Below, one piece after another: positions 52,716 through 61,797 of a stretch of 64,000 nt of DNA. The stretch spans positions 2,170,001 through 2,234,000 of the forward strand of contig CAVTGA010000002.1 of assembly GCA_963734185.1 (NCBI GenBank), written 5' to 3'. Both the position numbers and the translations under genes were made by a program. How positions within the stretch are numbered: position 1 is the first letter of the stretch; each line of letters opens with the position of its first letter. Below the pieces are notes generated by a model that searched no databases, was not told where the DNA came from, and saw only the letters and a list, made by a program, of their open reading frames with translations. This DNA is from PALSA-894 sp963734185. GTDB lineage: Bacteria > Pseudomonadota > Alphaproteobacteria > Rhizobiales > Xanthobacteraceae.

Positions 52716-54341
52716 TCACACCCCCTTCGCCATCTCCCTCAATTTGAACTTCTGGATCTTCCCCGTGCTCGTCTTCGGCACCTCGCCGAACACCACGTGG
52801 CGCGGCACCTTGTAGCCGGCAAGGTTTTGCCGGCAATGCGCGATGATGTCGGCGGCGCTCGCGCTCTGTCCGGGTTTCAATTCGACGAACGCGCACGGGG
52901 TCTCGCCCCATTTCTCGTCGGGCTTCGCCACCACGGCGGCGGCCTGCACGGCCGGGTGCTTGTACAGCGCGTCCTCGACCTCGATCGAGGAGATGTTCTC
53001 GCCGCCGGAGATGATGATGTCCTTGGAGCGGTCCTTGAGCTGGACATAGCCGTCGGGGTGCATCACGCCGAGGTCGCCGGAGTGGAACCAGCCGCCCTTG
53101 AACGCGGCCGCGCTCGAGGCCGGGTTCTTCAGGTAGCCCTTCATCACCACGTTGCCGCGGAACATGACCTCGCCCATGGTGGCGCCGTCGCGCGCCACCG
53201 GCACCATCGTGTCGGGGTCCATCACGTCGAGCGCCTCGAGCGCGCCGTAGCGCACGCCCTGGCGCGCCTTGCGCGCCGCCTGCTCGCCGTTGTCGAGCGC
53301 GTCCCAGCCGCGGTGCCAGTCGTTGACCACCGCCGGCCCATAGGTCTCGGTCAGCCCGTAGAGGTGCGTCACGTTGAATCCCGCCTCCTTCATGGCGGCG
53401 AGCACGGCCTCGGGCGGCGGCGCCGCCGCGGTGAAGAACTCGACCACGTGCGGCAGCGGCTTCTTCTCGCTCTCCGGCGCGTTGAGCAGCGTCGCCATCA
53501 CGATCGGCGCGCCGCACAGGTGCGTCACCTTGTGGGTCGCGATCGCGTCGTACATCGCCGGCGCCCGCACCGCGCGCAGGCACACATGCGTGCCGGCCAC
53601 CGCCGAGATCGACCACGGGAAGCACCAGCCGTTGCAGTGGAACATCGGCAGCGTCCACAGATACACCGGGTGCTTGGCCATGCCGCAGGTGACCACGTTG
53701 CCGAGCGCCAGCAGGTACGCGCCGCGGTGGTGATAGACCACGCCCTTGGGGTCGCCGGTCGTCCCCGAGGTGTAGTTGAGCGAGATCGCGTCCCATTCGT
53801 CGTCCGGCATCGCCCAGGCGAAGTCCGCATCGCCCTGTTTGAGGAATTCTTCATACTCGAAGCTGCCCAGCCGCTCGCCGTCGCCGGCGAATTCCGGATC
53901 GTCGTAGTCGATCACCAGCGGCTTGGCCTTGGCCAGCCGCAACGCCTCCTTGATGGTCCTGGAGAACTCGCGGTCGGTGATCAGCACCTTGGTCTCGGCG
54001 TGGTCGAGCGAGAAGGCGATGATCGGAGGGTCCAATCTTGTGTTCAACGTGTTGAGCACGCCCTGCGTCATCGGCACGCCGTAGTGTGCCTCGAGCATGG
54101 CCGGCGTATTCGCCAGCATCACCGACACGGTGTCGCCGCGCTTGATCCCGCGCTTGGCGAGCGCCGACGCGAGCCGGCGGGCGCGCGCGTAGAACTCGGC
54201 ATAGGAACGCCGCAGCGGCCCGTGGATCACCGCCGTGTGGTCGGGGAACACCGCGGCGGCACGCTCCAGGAAGCCGAGCGGCGTGAGCGGCTGGAAGTTT
54301 GCCGGGTTGCGGTCGAGGTCGCGGTCGTAGGGATTGGCCAT
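52716..54341 (-). CDS. acyl-CoA synthetase (AMP-forming), medium/long-chain or 3-methylmercaptopropionyl type
   Basis: 541-residue member of the ANL adenylating family that activates a carboxylic acid through an acyl-AMP. P-loop NYTSGTTGDPKGVVYHHRG, LPMFHCNGWCFPW, YGLTETYGP, and the hinge DRSKDIIISGGENISS are present; the C-terminal catalytic Lys is in KTSTGKIQKF. No ribosome-site irregularity: AAGGA is about eight bases before ATG 54341. Substrate chain length cannot be told. Downstream is the nuclease-like gene; upstream is a 210-bp tandem repeat. Confidence 0.93.
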   Translation of the reverse strand: MANPYDRDLDRNPANFQPLTPLGFLERAAAVFPDHTAVIHGPLRRSYAEFYARARRLASALAKRGIKRGDTVSVMLANTPAMLEAHYGVPMTQGVLNTLNTRLDPPIIAFSLDHAETKVLITDREFSRTIKEALRLAKAKPLVIDYDDPEFAGDGERLGSFEYEEFLKQGDADFAWAMPDDEWDAISLNYTSGTTGDPKGVVYHHRGAYLLALGNVVTCGMAKHPVYLWTLPMFHCNGWCFPWSISAVAGTHVCLRAVRAPAMYDAIATHKVTHLCGAPIVMATLLNAPESEKKPLPHVVEFFTAAAPPPEAVLAAMKEAGFNVTHLYGLTETYGPAVVNDWHRGWDALDNGEQAARKARQGVRYGALEALDVMDPDTMVPVARDGATMGEVMFRGNVVMKGYLKNPASSAAAFKGGWFHSGDLGVMHPDGYVQLKDRSKDIIISGGENISSIEVEDALYKHPAVQAAAVVAKPDEKWGETPCAFVELKPGQSASAADIIAHCRQNLAGYKVPRHVVFGEVPKTSTGKIQKFKLREMAKGV

Positions 54342-54363
54342 GGCGGGTTCCTTCGCCAGGTGA

Positions 54364-55026
54364 GCGTACCGAAGCCGGCGGGCGGATCAACTCAGCACAC
54401 CAAGTGTAGGGCGGGCAAAGGCGCGACATACGGCGTTGGCGAATGTGCGCTGAACGAGCGCGCCGTGCCCGCGTGGCTGCGGATGCGGCTTGGCTGACGG
54501 CGGGCACGGCGCTTCGGCGTTTGCATGCGTTGCGCGGGCGGCGCAGCGCCTTTGCCCGCCCTACAGCTTCTCGGCGTACCGAAGCCGGCGGGCGGATCAA
54601 CTCAGCACACCAAGTGTAGGGCGGGCAAAGGCGCGACATACGGCGTTGGCGAATGTGCGCTGAACGAGCGCGCCGTGCCCGCGTGGCTGCGGATGCGGCT
54701 TGACTGACGGCGGGCACGGCGCTTCGGCGTTTGCATGCGTTGCGCGGGCGGCGCCGCGCCTTTGCCCGCCCTACAGCTTCTTGGCGTACCGAAGCCGGCG
54801 GGCGGATCAACTCAGCACACCAAGTGTAGGGCGGGCAAAGGCGCGACATACGGCGTTGGCGAATGTGCGCTGAACGAGCACGCCGTGCCCGCGTGGCTGC
54901 GGATGCGGCTTGGCTGACGGCGGGCACGGCGCTTCGGCGTTTGCATGCGTTGCGCGGGCGGCGCAGCGCCTTTGCCCGCCCTACAGCTTCTCGGCGTACC
55001 GAAGCCGGCGGGCGGATCAACTCAGC
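54364..55026. repeat. 210-bp tandem repeat, three copies plus a 33-bp partial
   Basis: Unit boundaries by GCGTACC are at 54364, 54574, 54784 and 54994, so the period is exactly 210. Copies differ at only a few bases (for example TTGGCTGACGG versus TTGACTGACGG, GCGCAGCGCC versus GCGCCGCGCC, CGAGCGCG versus CGAGCACG). Each contains GGGCGGGCAAAGGCGC and its inverted CGCCTTTGCCCGCCC, a dispersed palindromic repeat of this genome (also at 63140). Open frames through it arise only because 210 is divisible by three. The fourth partial copy overlaps the stop of the phosphodiesterase gene. Confidence 0.95.
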
Positions 55027-55987
55027 GCACGGGCGGCAGCGCCATTCCCCGCTCCGCCAGCACGGCGCGCAGGCGGTCCGGATAGTCGGTGATCAGGCCG
55101 TCGACGCCGAGCGCGAGCAAGCGCTCCATGTCGGCGCGCTCGTTCACCGTCCAGGGGATCACCTTCAGTCCGAGTGTCTTGGCGGCCGCGATGTCGTCGC
55201 CCTTGGCGTTGCGATAGTGCGGCGACCACGTGCTGCAGCCGGCAGCCGCCACCAGGCGCGGCACCGAGCCGGCGAAATCGTCGACGTCGAGACCGGCGAG
55301 CCAGGGCGAGGGGCCGGGCTCGCCGCGCTTGATGGTGTCGAAGTTCAGCGCCTCGGCGGTGAGGCAAACCCGCTCGATCTCCGGCGCGATCCGCTTGAGC
55401 ACCATGAGGGTGCGCCAGTCGAACGACTGCACGCTGGCTCTTTTCGCAGGCCCGGCCTCGCGGATCGCCTTGGTGACCGCGGCCGCGAACGTCTCCGGGT
55501 CCGGCGTGTCCGCGCCGGACGTAGGCGTGATCTTGGTCTCGATGTTGAAGCGCACGTGCTCTGCACCGCTGCGCTTCACGAGGTCGAACACCTCGGCAAG
55601 CGTCGGGATGCGCGCGCCGTCCACCGGCCGTTGCGCCGGGAAACTCGCCGCGTAGTTCGTGCCCGGCTTGAGCCGGCCGACGTCGTAGCGCTGCACCTGA
55701 TCAAGCGTGAGCGCGCGGATCGCCGGCCCCTGCGCGTCGAGGAACTTGCCGTCCGGTCCGCGGGTGTGGTCGGGATTGAGCCGGCGGTCGTGGCTGACCA
55801 CGAGCACGCCGTCCCTGGTCATGGCGAGGTCGAGCTCGAGCGTGGTCACGCCGATCGCGAGCGCGGCTTCGAACCCGGCCAGCGTGTTCTCAGGCGCAAG
55901 TCCGCGCGCGCCGCGATGGCCCTGCAGGTCGAACGCGTGCGCCACGGAGGCGAAGGCGAGGACCGCGGCGATGCATAGCCGAGTCAT
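55022..55987 (-). CDS. glycerophosphodiester phosphodiesterase, exported
   Basis: 321-residue enzyme of the GDPD family that splits glycerophosphodiesters to glycerol-3-phosphate and an alcohol. Signal peptide about 1-18 (ending VAHA), then the HRG and ENT motifs in GHRGARGLAPENT, the Glu/Asp metal ligands in LELDLAMTRDGVLVVSHD, and a C-terminal WTVNERADM segment. ATG 55987 gives a clean signal peptide; a longer frame to 56692 is a shadow of prpE. The stop lies within the 210-bp repeat. Confidence 0.92.
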   Translation of the reverse strand: MTRLCIAAVLAFASVAHAFDLQGHRGARGLAPENTLAGFEAALAIGVTTLELDLAMTRDGVLVVSHDRRLNPDHTRGPDGKFLDAQGPAIRALTLDQVQRYDVGRLKPGTNYAASFPAQRPVDGARIPTLAEVFDLVKRSGAEHVRFNIETKITPTSGADTPDPETFAAAVTKAIREAGPAKRASVQSFDWRTLMVLKRIAPEIERVCLTAEALNFDTIKRGEPGPSPWLAGLDVDDFAGSVPRLVAAAGCSTWSPHYRNAKGDDIAAAKTLGLKVIPWTVNERADMERLLALGVDGLITDYPDRLRAVLAERGMALPPVR

Positions 55988-56047
55988 GCCGCAAGATTGC
56001 GCCACTTGCGGCCGCTGCGATAGGCTCCGCCACCAAGGAGCCCCGCC

Positions 56048-57961
56048 ATGGACGCGCGCACGAGCCGCTACCACGAAGTCTATGCGCGCTCGATGCGCGA
56101 TCCGGAGGGCTTTTGGGGCGAGGCGGCGCAGGCGATCGACTGGTACGAGCCGGCGAAGAAAGTCTTCGACCCAAGCGCCGGCGTTTACGGCCGCTGGTTC
56201 ACCGGCGCGCTCTGCAACACCTGTCACAACGCGCTCGACCGCCACGTCGCGGGCGGCCGCGCCAACCAGGCCGCGATGATCTACGATTCGCCGGTCACCG
56301 ACACCAAGCGCAGCTTCACCTATGCCGAGATGCTCGCCGAGGTGAAAACGCTCGCCGCGGTGCTGCGCGACTTCGGCGTGACCAAGGGCGACCGCGTCAT
56401 CCTCTACATGCCGATGGTGCCCGAGGCGATCTTCGCCATGCTGGCCTGCGCGCGCATCGGCGCGATCCATGGCGTGGTGTTCGGCGGCTTCGCGGCGAAG
56501 GAGCTGGCGACCCGCATCGACGACGCCAAGCCGAAGCTGATCCTCTCGGCCTCGTGCGGCATCGAGGTCATGCGCGTCGTGCCGTACAAGCCGCTGCTCG
56601 ACGCGGCGGTCGATCTCGCCAAGGCGAAGCCCGAAGCCTGCATCATCCTGCAGCGCCCGCAGGCGCAGGCCGAGATGGGCGCACGCGACCACGACTGGGC
56701 GGCGTTACGCGACAAGGCGATCGCGGCGAACAAGACCGCCGACTGCGTGCCGGTGCTGGCGACCGACCCGCTCTATATCCTCTACACCTCCGGCACCACC
56801 GGCATCCCCAAGGGCGTGGTGCGCGACAATGGCGGCCACATGGTCGCGCTCAAATGGTCGATGCACGGGCTCTACGGCGTCGATCCGGGCGAAACCTGGT
56901 GGACCGCCTCCGACATCGGCTGGGTGGTCGGGCATTCCTACATCGTCTATGCGCCGCTGTTTCACGGCGCGACCTCGATCCTGTACGAGGGCAAGCCGGT
57001 CGGCACGCCCGATGCCGGCGCGTTCTGGCGCGTGATCTCCGAGCACGGCGCGGTCGCGCTGTTCACCGCGCCGACCGCGTTCCGCGCCATCAAGAAGGAA
57101 GACCCGAACGGCGCGCTGCTCAGGAAATACGACCTCGCCAAGTTCCGCACGCTGTTCCTCGCCGGCGAGCGCGCCGACCCGCCGACGATCGAATGGGCCG
57201 AGGCGCAGCTGAAGAAACCGGTGATCGATCATTGGTGGCAGACCGAGACCGGCTGGTGCATCGCCGGCAACCCGATGGGGCTCGGAGCTTTGCCGGTGAA
57301 GCACGGCTCGCCGACCGTGCCGATGCCCGGCTACGACGTGCGCGTGGTCGACGAGCAATGCAAGGAGGTCGCGGCCGGCCAGATGGGCTCCATCGTGGTC
57401 AAGCTGCCGCTGCCGCCGTCGTGCCTGCCGACGCTGTGGGAGCAGGACGCGCGCTTCCGCGAGAGCTACCTCGCCGAGTTCCCCGGCTATTACAAGACCG
57501 CGGACGCCGGCTATCGCGACGCGGACGGCTACCTGTTCATCATGGGGCGCACCGACGACATCATCAACGTGGCCGGCCACCGGCTCTCGACCGGCGGCAT
57601 GGAAGAGGTGCTGGCAGCGCACCCGGACGTGGCCGAATGCGCCGTGATCGGCATCGCCGATGCGCTCAAGGGCGAGGTGCCGTGCGGCTTCATCGTGCTC
57701 AAGGCGGGCGTCAACCGCGATCCGGGCGAGATCGAGAAGGAGATCGTCGCACTAGTGCGCGACAAGATCGGCCCCGTGGCGGCGTTCAAGCTCGCCATCA
57801 CGGTGCCGCGCCTGCCCAAGACGCGCTCCGGGAAAATTCTCCGCGGCACCATGAAGAAGATCGCCGACGGGGAGCCCTGGACCATGCCGGCGACGATCGA
57901 GGACCCGAAGGTGCTCGACGAGATCGGCGGGGCGCTGAAGGGAAAGGGCGTGGGAGCGTAG
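56048..57961 (+). CDS. prpE: propionyl-CoA synthetase
   Basis: 637-residue AMP-forming ligase of the Acs/PrpE group, activating propionate (or acetate) to the CoA ester. It has RYHEVYARSMRDPEGFW at the start, the P-loop YTSGTTGIPKGVV, WWTASDIGWVVGHSYIVY, the WWQTETGW adenylate motif and GRTDDIINVAGHRLSTG hinge. The C-terminal KTRSGKILRGTM carries the Lys that is often acetylated for control. RNQAAMIYDSP and KTLAAV-type regions fit PrpE better than Acs, but acetate activity is possible. AAGGAG precedes ATG 56048. Confidence 0.92.
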   Translation: MDARTSRYHEVYARSMRDPEGFWGEAAQAIDWYEPAKKVFDPSAGVYGRWFTGALCNTCHNALDRHVAGGRANQAAMIYDSPVTDTKRSFTYAEMLAEVKTLAAVLRDFGVTKGDRVILYMPMVPEAIFAMLACARIGAIHGVVFGGFAAKELATRIDDAKPKLILSASCGIEVMRVVPYKPLLDAAVDLAKAKPEACIILQRPQAQAEMGARDHDWAALRDKAIAANKTADCVPVLATDPLYILYTSGTTGIPKGVVRDNGGHMVALKWSMHGLYGVDPGETWWTASDIGWVVGHSYIVYAPLFHGATSILYEGKPVGTPDAGAFWRVISEHGAVALFTAPTAFRAIKKEDPNGALLRKYDLAKFRTLFLAGERADPPTIEWAEAQLKKPVIDHWWQTETGWCIAGNPMGLGALPVKHGSPTVPMPGYDVRVVDEQCKEVAAGQMGSIVVKLPLPPSCLPTLWEQDARFRESYLAEFPGYYKTADAGYRDADGYLFIMGRTDDIINVAGHRLSTGGMEEVLAAHPDVAECAVIGIADALKGEVPCGFIVLKAGVNRDPGEIEKEIVALVRDKIGPVAAFKLAITVPRLPKTRSGKILRGTMKKIADGEPWTMPATIEDPKVLDEIGGALKGKGVGA

Positions 57962-57981
57962 TGCCACACGCTCCGCTCTGT

Positions 57982-58120
57982 TCCCCTCCCCCTTGTGGGG
58001 AGGGGTTAGGGGTGGGGGTCGTGCGAGGTGATTAGGTGTGGCGCCACAGGTGCTAAGCTGAGCCACCCCCACCCCGTCGCGGCCTCCGGCCGCGCCGACC
58101 CTCCCCACAAGGGGGAGGGT
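57982..58120. repeat. paired palindromic CCCCTCCCCCTTGTGGGGAGGGG-type repeats
   Basis: Two inverted modules: CCCCTCCCCCTTGTGGGGAG followed by GGGGTTAGGGGTGGGGGTCG at the left, and CCACCCCCACCCCGTCGCGG plus CCCTCCCCACAAGGGGGAGG at the right, which pair with each other. They fill most of the 57962-58200 gap. Related to the 16548 and 61165 elements. Confidence 0.8.
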
Positions 58121-58200
58121 AAGAAGGAGAGGAACTCGAAAACACCAGAGCGAAGGCAAATTCGCCAAGGTCGTGCGCTCAATCGAATGGGAGGGATGCC

Positions 58201-59169
58201 ATGCGCATCATTCGATCCTGCGTCGTGCTGATAGGCTTGTTGTGCGCCTTAGCTGTGCCTGCATTCGCGCAGGACAAGTATCCGAACCGCCCGGTCAAGT
58301 TCGTGGTGAGCTTCGCGGCCGGCGGCTCCAACGACATCATCGCGCGCGTATTGTGCGAGTGGCTCTCCGAGCACCTCGGCCAGCAGTTCATCGTGGAGAA
58401 CCGCACCGGCGCGAGCGGCAATGTCGGCGCGCAGTCGGTGATCAATTCGGCCCCCGACGGCTACACCGTGATGTTCGTCGGGCCGAACAACGCGATCAGC
58501 CAGTCGGTGTTCAAGAAGCTGCCGTTCGATTTCCTGCGCGACACCGCGCCGGTCGGCGGCATCATGACCCTGATCAACATCATGGTGGTGCCGCCCTCGC
58601 TCCCGGTGAAGACCGTCGCCGAGTTCATCGCCTACGCCAAGGCCAACCCGGGCAAGGTCAACATGGCCTCGCCCGGCGCCGGCACCTCGCCGCACATGTC
58701 GGGCGAGCTGTTCAAGATGATGGCCGGCATCGAGATGCAGCACGTGCCCTATCGCGGCGCGGGCCCGGCCTATCCCGACCTGATCACCGGCAAGACGCAG
58801 GTGTTCTTCGACAACCTGCCGGGCTCGGTCGAGTTCGTGAAGACCGGGCAGCTGCGCGCGCTCGCGGTGACCTCGGCCACGCGCTCGTTCGTGTTCCCGG
58901 ACGTGCCGACGATCGGCGAGACCATTCCCGGCTACGACGTCACGCTCTACTACGGCGTCTCGGCGCCCAAGGGCACGCCGCCCGACATCATCGCGGTGCT
59001 CAACAAGGCCATCAATGCCGCGCTCGCCGACCCGAAGATGAAAGAGCGCATCGCCGGCTTCGGCGGCGTGCCGCTCGCGGTCACGCCGGAGGCGTTCGGG
59101 AAGCTGGTCGCCGACGAGACCGAGCGCTGGGCCAAGGTGGTGAAGACGGTGGGGCTGGCGATCGAGTGA
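58201..59169 (+). CDS. Bug-type (TTT) substrate-binding protein
   Basis: 322-residue periplasmic binding protein with a signal peptide ending PAFAQ, then KYPNRPVKFVVSFAAGGSNDIIARVL, NAPDGYTV-type INSAPDGYTVMFVG and DTAPVGGIM. No membrane-transport genes adjoin it. It follows the propionyl-CoA synthetase gene, hinting at a short-chain carboxylate, but the link is weak as 239 bases of repeats lie between. GGGAGGG precedes ATG 58201. Confidence 0.92.
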   Translation: MRIIRSCVVLIGLLCALAVPAFAQDKYPNRPVKFVVSFAAGGSNDIIARVLCEWLSEHLGQQFIVENRTGASGNVGAQSVINSAPDGYTVMFVGPNNAISQSVFKKLPFDFLRDTAPVGGIMTLINIMVVPPSLPVKTVAEFIAYAKANPGKVNMASPGAGTSPHMSGELFKMMAGIEMQHVPYRGAGPAYPDLITGKTQVFFDNLPGSVEFVKTGQLRALAVTSATRSFVFPDVPTIGETIPGYDVTLYYGVSAPKGTPPDIIAVLNKAINAALADPKMKERIAGFGGVPLAVTPEAFGKLVADETERWAKVVKTVGLAIE

Positions 59170-59173
59170 GTTC

Positions 59174-59264
59174 GTAGCCCGGGTTTCGCGCTAGCGAAAC
59201 CCGGGGACTGTCTAACCGCGGGCGAGACCGGCCCCGGACTTCGCTATCGCTCAATCCGGGCTAC
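59174..59264. repeat. GTAGCCCGG-type inverted repeat
   Basis: Starts GTAGCCCGGGTTTCGCGC and ends CAATCCGGGCTAC, forming a hairpin. A related copy is at 60046-60132. The right end overlaps the last stop of the XRE frame below. Confidence 0.8.
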
Positions 59265-59659
59265 TGCTCCCTACGACGCTGGCCCGCCTCCGCGACATTC
59301 TCCACGAACACCACGATCAACCACCGCAACTCTCCATCCGTGATCCGCGCGAACGCCTGCGCCAGCCGCATTGCATCCTTCTCGGCGATCAGGTGCAGCA
59401 GCACCTAAGCGTGCGCCCCGGTTGCGCCGGTTACGACGCCATCGAACAACACGGCGACCGGCACGCCGAGCACGTCGGCGATGCGGGCGAGCCGGCTGGC
59501 GCCGACGTGGTTCACGCCGCGCTCGTGCTTCTGCACTTGCTGGTAGGAGACCCCGATCCGGTCCGCGAGCGTATTCTGCGACAGGCGGCGCGCCAGCCGA
59601 TGGACGCGGATGTTGCGCCCGACGATGACGTCGACGAGGTCGGGACGTTTTGCGGGCAT
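59261..59659 (-). pseudogene. XRE-family regulator interrupted by an in-frame amber codon
   Basis: From ATG 59659 a helix-turn-helix protein reads RLSQNTLADRIGVSYQQVQKHERGVNHVGA and on to ATGAHA, then TAG at 59405-59407. The same frame continues for 47 codons (LLHLIAEKDAMRLAQAFARI, then LRWLIVVFVENVAEAGQRRREQ) to a TAG at 59261. This tail fits the C-terminal helical region of roughly 130-residue rhizobial XRE regulators. The truncated 84-residue product keeps the HTH and may still bind DNA. The amber could be a mutation or an error. The final stop lies in a repeat. Confidence 0.7.
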
Positions 59660-59698
59660 CTTGTCCGCATGGGCGGGAAAGCGCTCCGCTGTCAATAC

Positions 59699-59944
59699 CT
59701 ACTTTTTGGGTATCTTGTAAAGCAGCATGATGGCCGCTACGGGGTCAAATCCGATCGCCTCGGCAAGCGCCATCAATTCCACGACATCGATGCGACGTTG
59801 TCCGGTCTCGATATTCGTGATGTACGATTGATAGCGCCGGAGGCGCTTGGCGACCTGAGTCTGCGTCAGCTTCGCCGCTTTTCGCTGCGCTATGATGAAT
59901 TCGACAAGCGCCTCATGGCGGGGAGAATCCAGCGTGCGCGGCAT
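59699..59944 (-). CDS. small XRE-family regulator
   Basis: 81-residue protein that is mostly one XRE helix-turn-helix (about 18-68; KLTQTQVAKRLRRYQSYITNIETGQRRIDVVEL). ATG 59944 follows GGAGG by four bases. It is upstream of the truncated XRE gene on the same strand, 39 bases away. No toxin or target is obvious. The AT-richer sequence just upstream (59970-60010) may hold its promoter. Confidence 0.87.
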   Translation of the reverse strand: MPRTLDSPRHEALVEFIIAQRKAAKLTQTQVAKRLRRYQSYITNIETGQRRIDVVELMALAEAIGFDPVAAIMLLYKIPKK

Positions 59945-60045
59945 CTTGCCTCCGAATCGGGAGGCAAATCAGATATATCAGGTTATTGGTTACCTAAAAT
60001 TCTGGTAGAACACCGTGTGGTGCTGTAGCTGGGATGGCGCCATTC

Positions 60046-60132
60046 GTAGCCCGCATAAGCGAAGCGCGATGCGGGGCGGTCTCGCCTGCGGCGTGGAAGG
60101 CCCCCGGATTTCGCTGCGCTCATCCGGGCTAC
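60046..60132. repeat. GTAGCCCG-type inverted repeat
   Basis: Left arm GTAGCCCGCATAAGCGAAGC, right arm ends TTCGCTGCGCTCATCCGGGCTAC. Lies between the XRE gene and the cytochrome gene. Confidence 0.8.
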
Positions 60133-60245
60133 GGGACTGCGGGTCTCCAAGAACGTCGAGTTGTATTCCGCATCCTCCTGCCGCACACTCGAGCGGCGCC
60201 GCCGCGCCATTGCGCGGCCGTGCGCGAGAGGGCCGAGGAGGCATC

Positions 60246-60872
60246 ATGAGCTACCGCGGTGTTGCACTCGCCGCCGTCACCGTCGTGCTCGGCATCGGGG
60301 GCACGTTGCTGGCGCAGAACCAACCGCCCACCGTGCCGCGCTACGACCCCGTCAACCACAATCTGCTGCTGCCGGTCGGGTTCGAGAACTGGGTGTTCGT
60401 CGGCTCGAATCTCGGCCTCGCGTACCGCAACGAACTGACGGCGACGACCGCGAAGGAAGCCGCGCGCGCCGACAAGCCGGTGTTCCACAACATCTACATC
60501 AACCCGGAGGCCTATGCGCACTTCCGCGCAACGCGGCAGTTCCCCGAGCCGACGATCCTGGTGATGGAGCAGTTCGCCGCGGCCGACAAGGAGCCGCAGG
60601 GCATCCTCTCGGCCGGCGTCTACAACGGCGAGCGGATCGGAATCGAGGTGTCGGTGAAGAACTCGGCCCGCCCCGACGGATCGAAGACCCCGTGGGCCTA
60701 CTACGATTTCGTCGACCGCCGCGATCCCGACAAGGTGCTGCCGCCGTTGCAGCAGGCGGCGGCGCAACCCGACGGCAATTGCTTCAATTGCCATAAGGAA
60801 CACGGCAGCATCGACCATGTCTGGGTGCAGTTCTATCCGACCCTGCGCAAGCTGCTGCCGGAGCGGCGATGA
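60246..60872 (+). CDS. cytochrome P460-family protein
   Basis: 208-residue exported c-type haem protein. Signal peptide about 1-23 (ending LLAQN), a beta-rich domain with PVGFENWVFVGSNLGL (40-59), and a single CxxCH haem-attachment motif C179-F-N-C182-H183 near the C-terminus. In cytochrome P460 a Lys also crosslinks to the haem and enables hydroxylamine or NO oxidation; that Lys cannot be assigned safely here. GAGGAGG precedes ATG 60246. No nitrogen-oxidation genes are adjacent. Confidence 0.85.
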   Translation: MSYRGVALAAVTVVLGIGGTLLAQNQPPTVPRYDPVNHNLLLPVGFENWVFVGSNLGLAYRNELTATTAKEAARADKPVFHNIYINPEAYAHFRATRQFPEPTILVMEQFAAADKEPQGILSAGVYNGERIGIEVSVKNSARPDGSKTPWAYYDFVDRRDPDKVLPPLQQAAAQPDGNCFNCHKEHGSIDHVWVQFYPTLRKLLPERR

Positions 60873-60895
60873 GAAAGCATGGCTGCGGCGGATCA

Positions 60896-61640
60896 CGCCG
60901 CGCCTTTGCCCGCCCGACGCGCTGCGCGCAATTTTCGCCGCGGCGCAAACCGCGCCTTTACCGTCATCCCAGGTTGGTATTCCGGTAAGGTCGCTCCCAG
61001 GGGGCCTCGCAAACCCCCGGCGCTTCCCGGCGCTCCATTCCCTCTTCGGAGGGCAGGAAAAGGGAGAAGGGGCGACCCGGAGCCTCGCTTGAAGCCGGGC
61101 GCGTTGCGTTGGCTGTTTGACAAGTGAATCGGGATTAAGAGCGCGAAGCGCGCCGCAGGCTCCGTTACCCTCCCCTGGAGGGGGAGGGTCGACGCGAGCG
61201 CAGCGAGCGGCGGGGTGGGGTGACGAATCCGCGCGCGGAATTCGGACTGGCGAAGAGAAGAAAGATCACCCCACCCCGATCCGCCTTTGCCCTTCGGGCT
61301 TCGGCGGATCGACCCTCCCCCTCCAGGCAGGGCTATCGCATATGACGCCGTTGCTTGGCTGTCGCGCCGAAAGCGCCACAGCACCTCCCCCCTTGTGGGG
61401 GAGGTCGACCGCCCGAGCCCGCAGGGCGACGGCGGGCGGGAGGGGGTCTGCTTTTCTTTGTCTGAGAAGGTTTTTCGTGGTTGTGGCGAGTCCCCCTCCG
61501 GCCTCGCTTCGCGAGGCCACCTCCCCCACAAGGGGGGAGGGAGGCTGTGGCGCTTTCAATGCCTATTTCGTCACAGACACGGCGTGCGTGTCATATGCGA
61601 TAGCCCTGCCCCTCCAGGGGAGGGTGAGGAGAGAGCGGCG
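60896..61640. repeat. long intergenic block of mixed palindromic repeats
   Basis: No gene is seen between 60873 and 61797. The stretch contains a partial GCGCCTTTGCCCGCCC-type element (60899 on), then several CCTCCCC/GGGGAGG hairpins (61165-61550). A perfect 19-base inverted pair CAGGGCTATCGCATATGAC stands at 61328-61346 and, inverted, at 61590-61608, enclosing about 240 bases. The remaining sequence shows no coding signal. Confidence 0.75.
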
Positions 61641-61797
61641 CATTCCGCGGGGCCTTTGCCGCCCGACGGCGCGGGATGAATCGACGCATGATCACGCCGC
61701 CGCGCCGCGATTAGGAGATCGCGCTTCGATGCTGTATGCCCACGCCGGCCGGATGATCGCGACGACCTTCACCCGCCCCGGCTTTCAAGGAAACATC

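Noticed and set aside
53851..55020. Minus-strand frame with a 70-residue repeat (RMSRLCPPY type)
   Set aside because: It simply translates the 210-bp tandem repeat and runs into the shadow of the acyl-CoA synthetase gene.
54364..55026. CRISPR-like array
   Set aside because: Units are 210 bp and contiguous, with no short repeat/spacer pattern and no cas genes.
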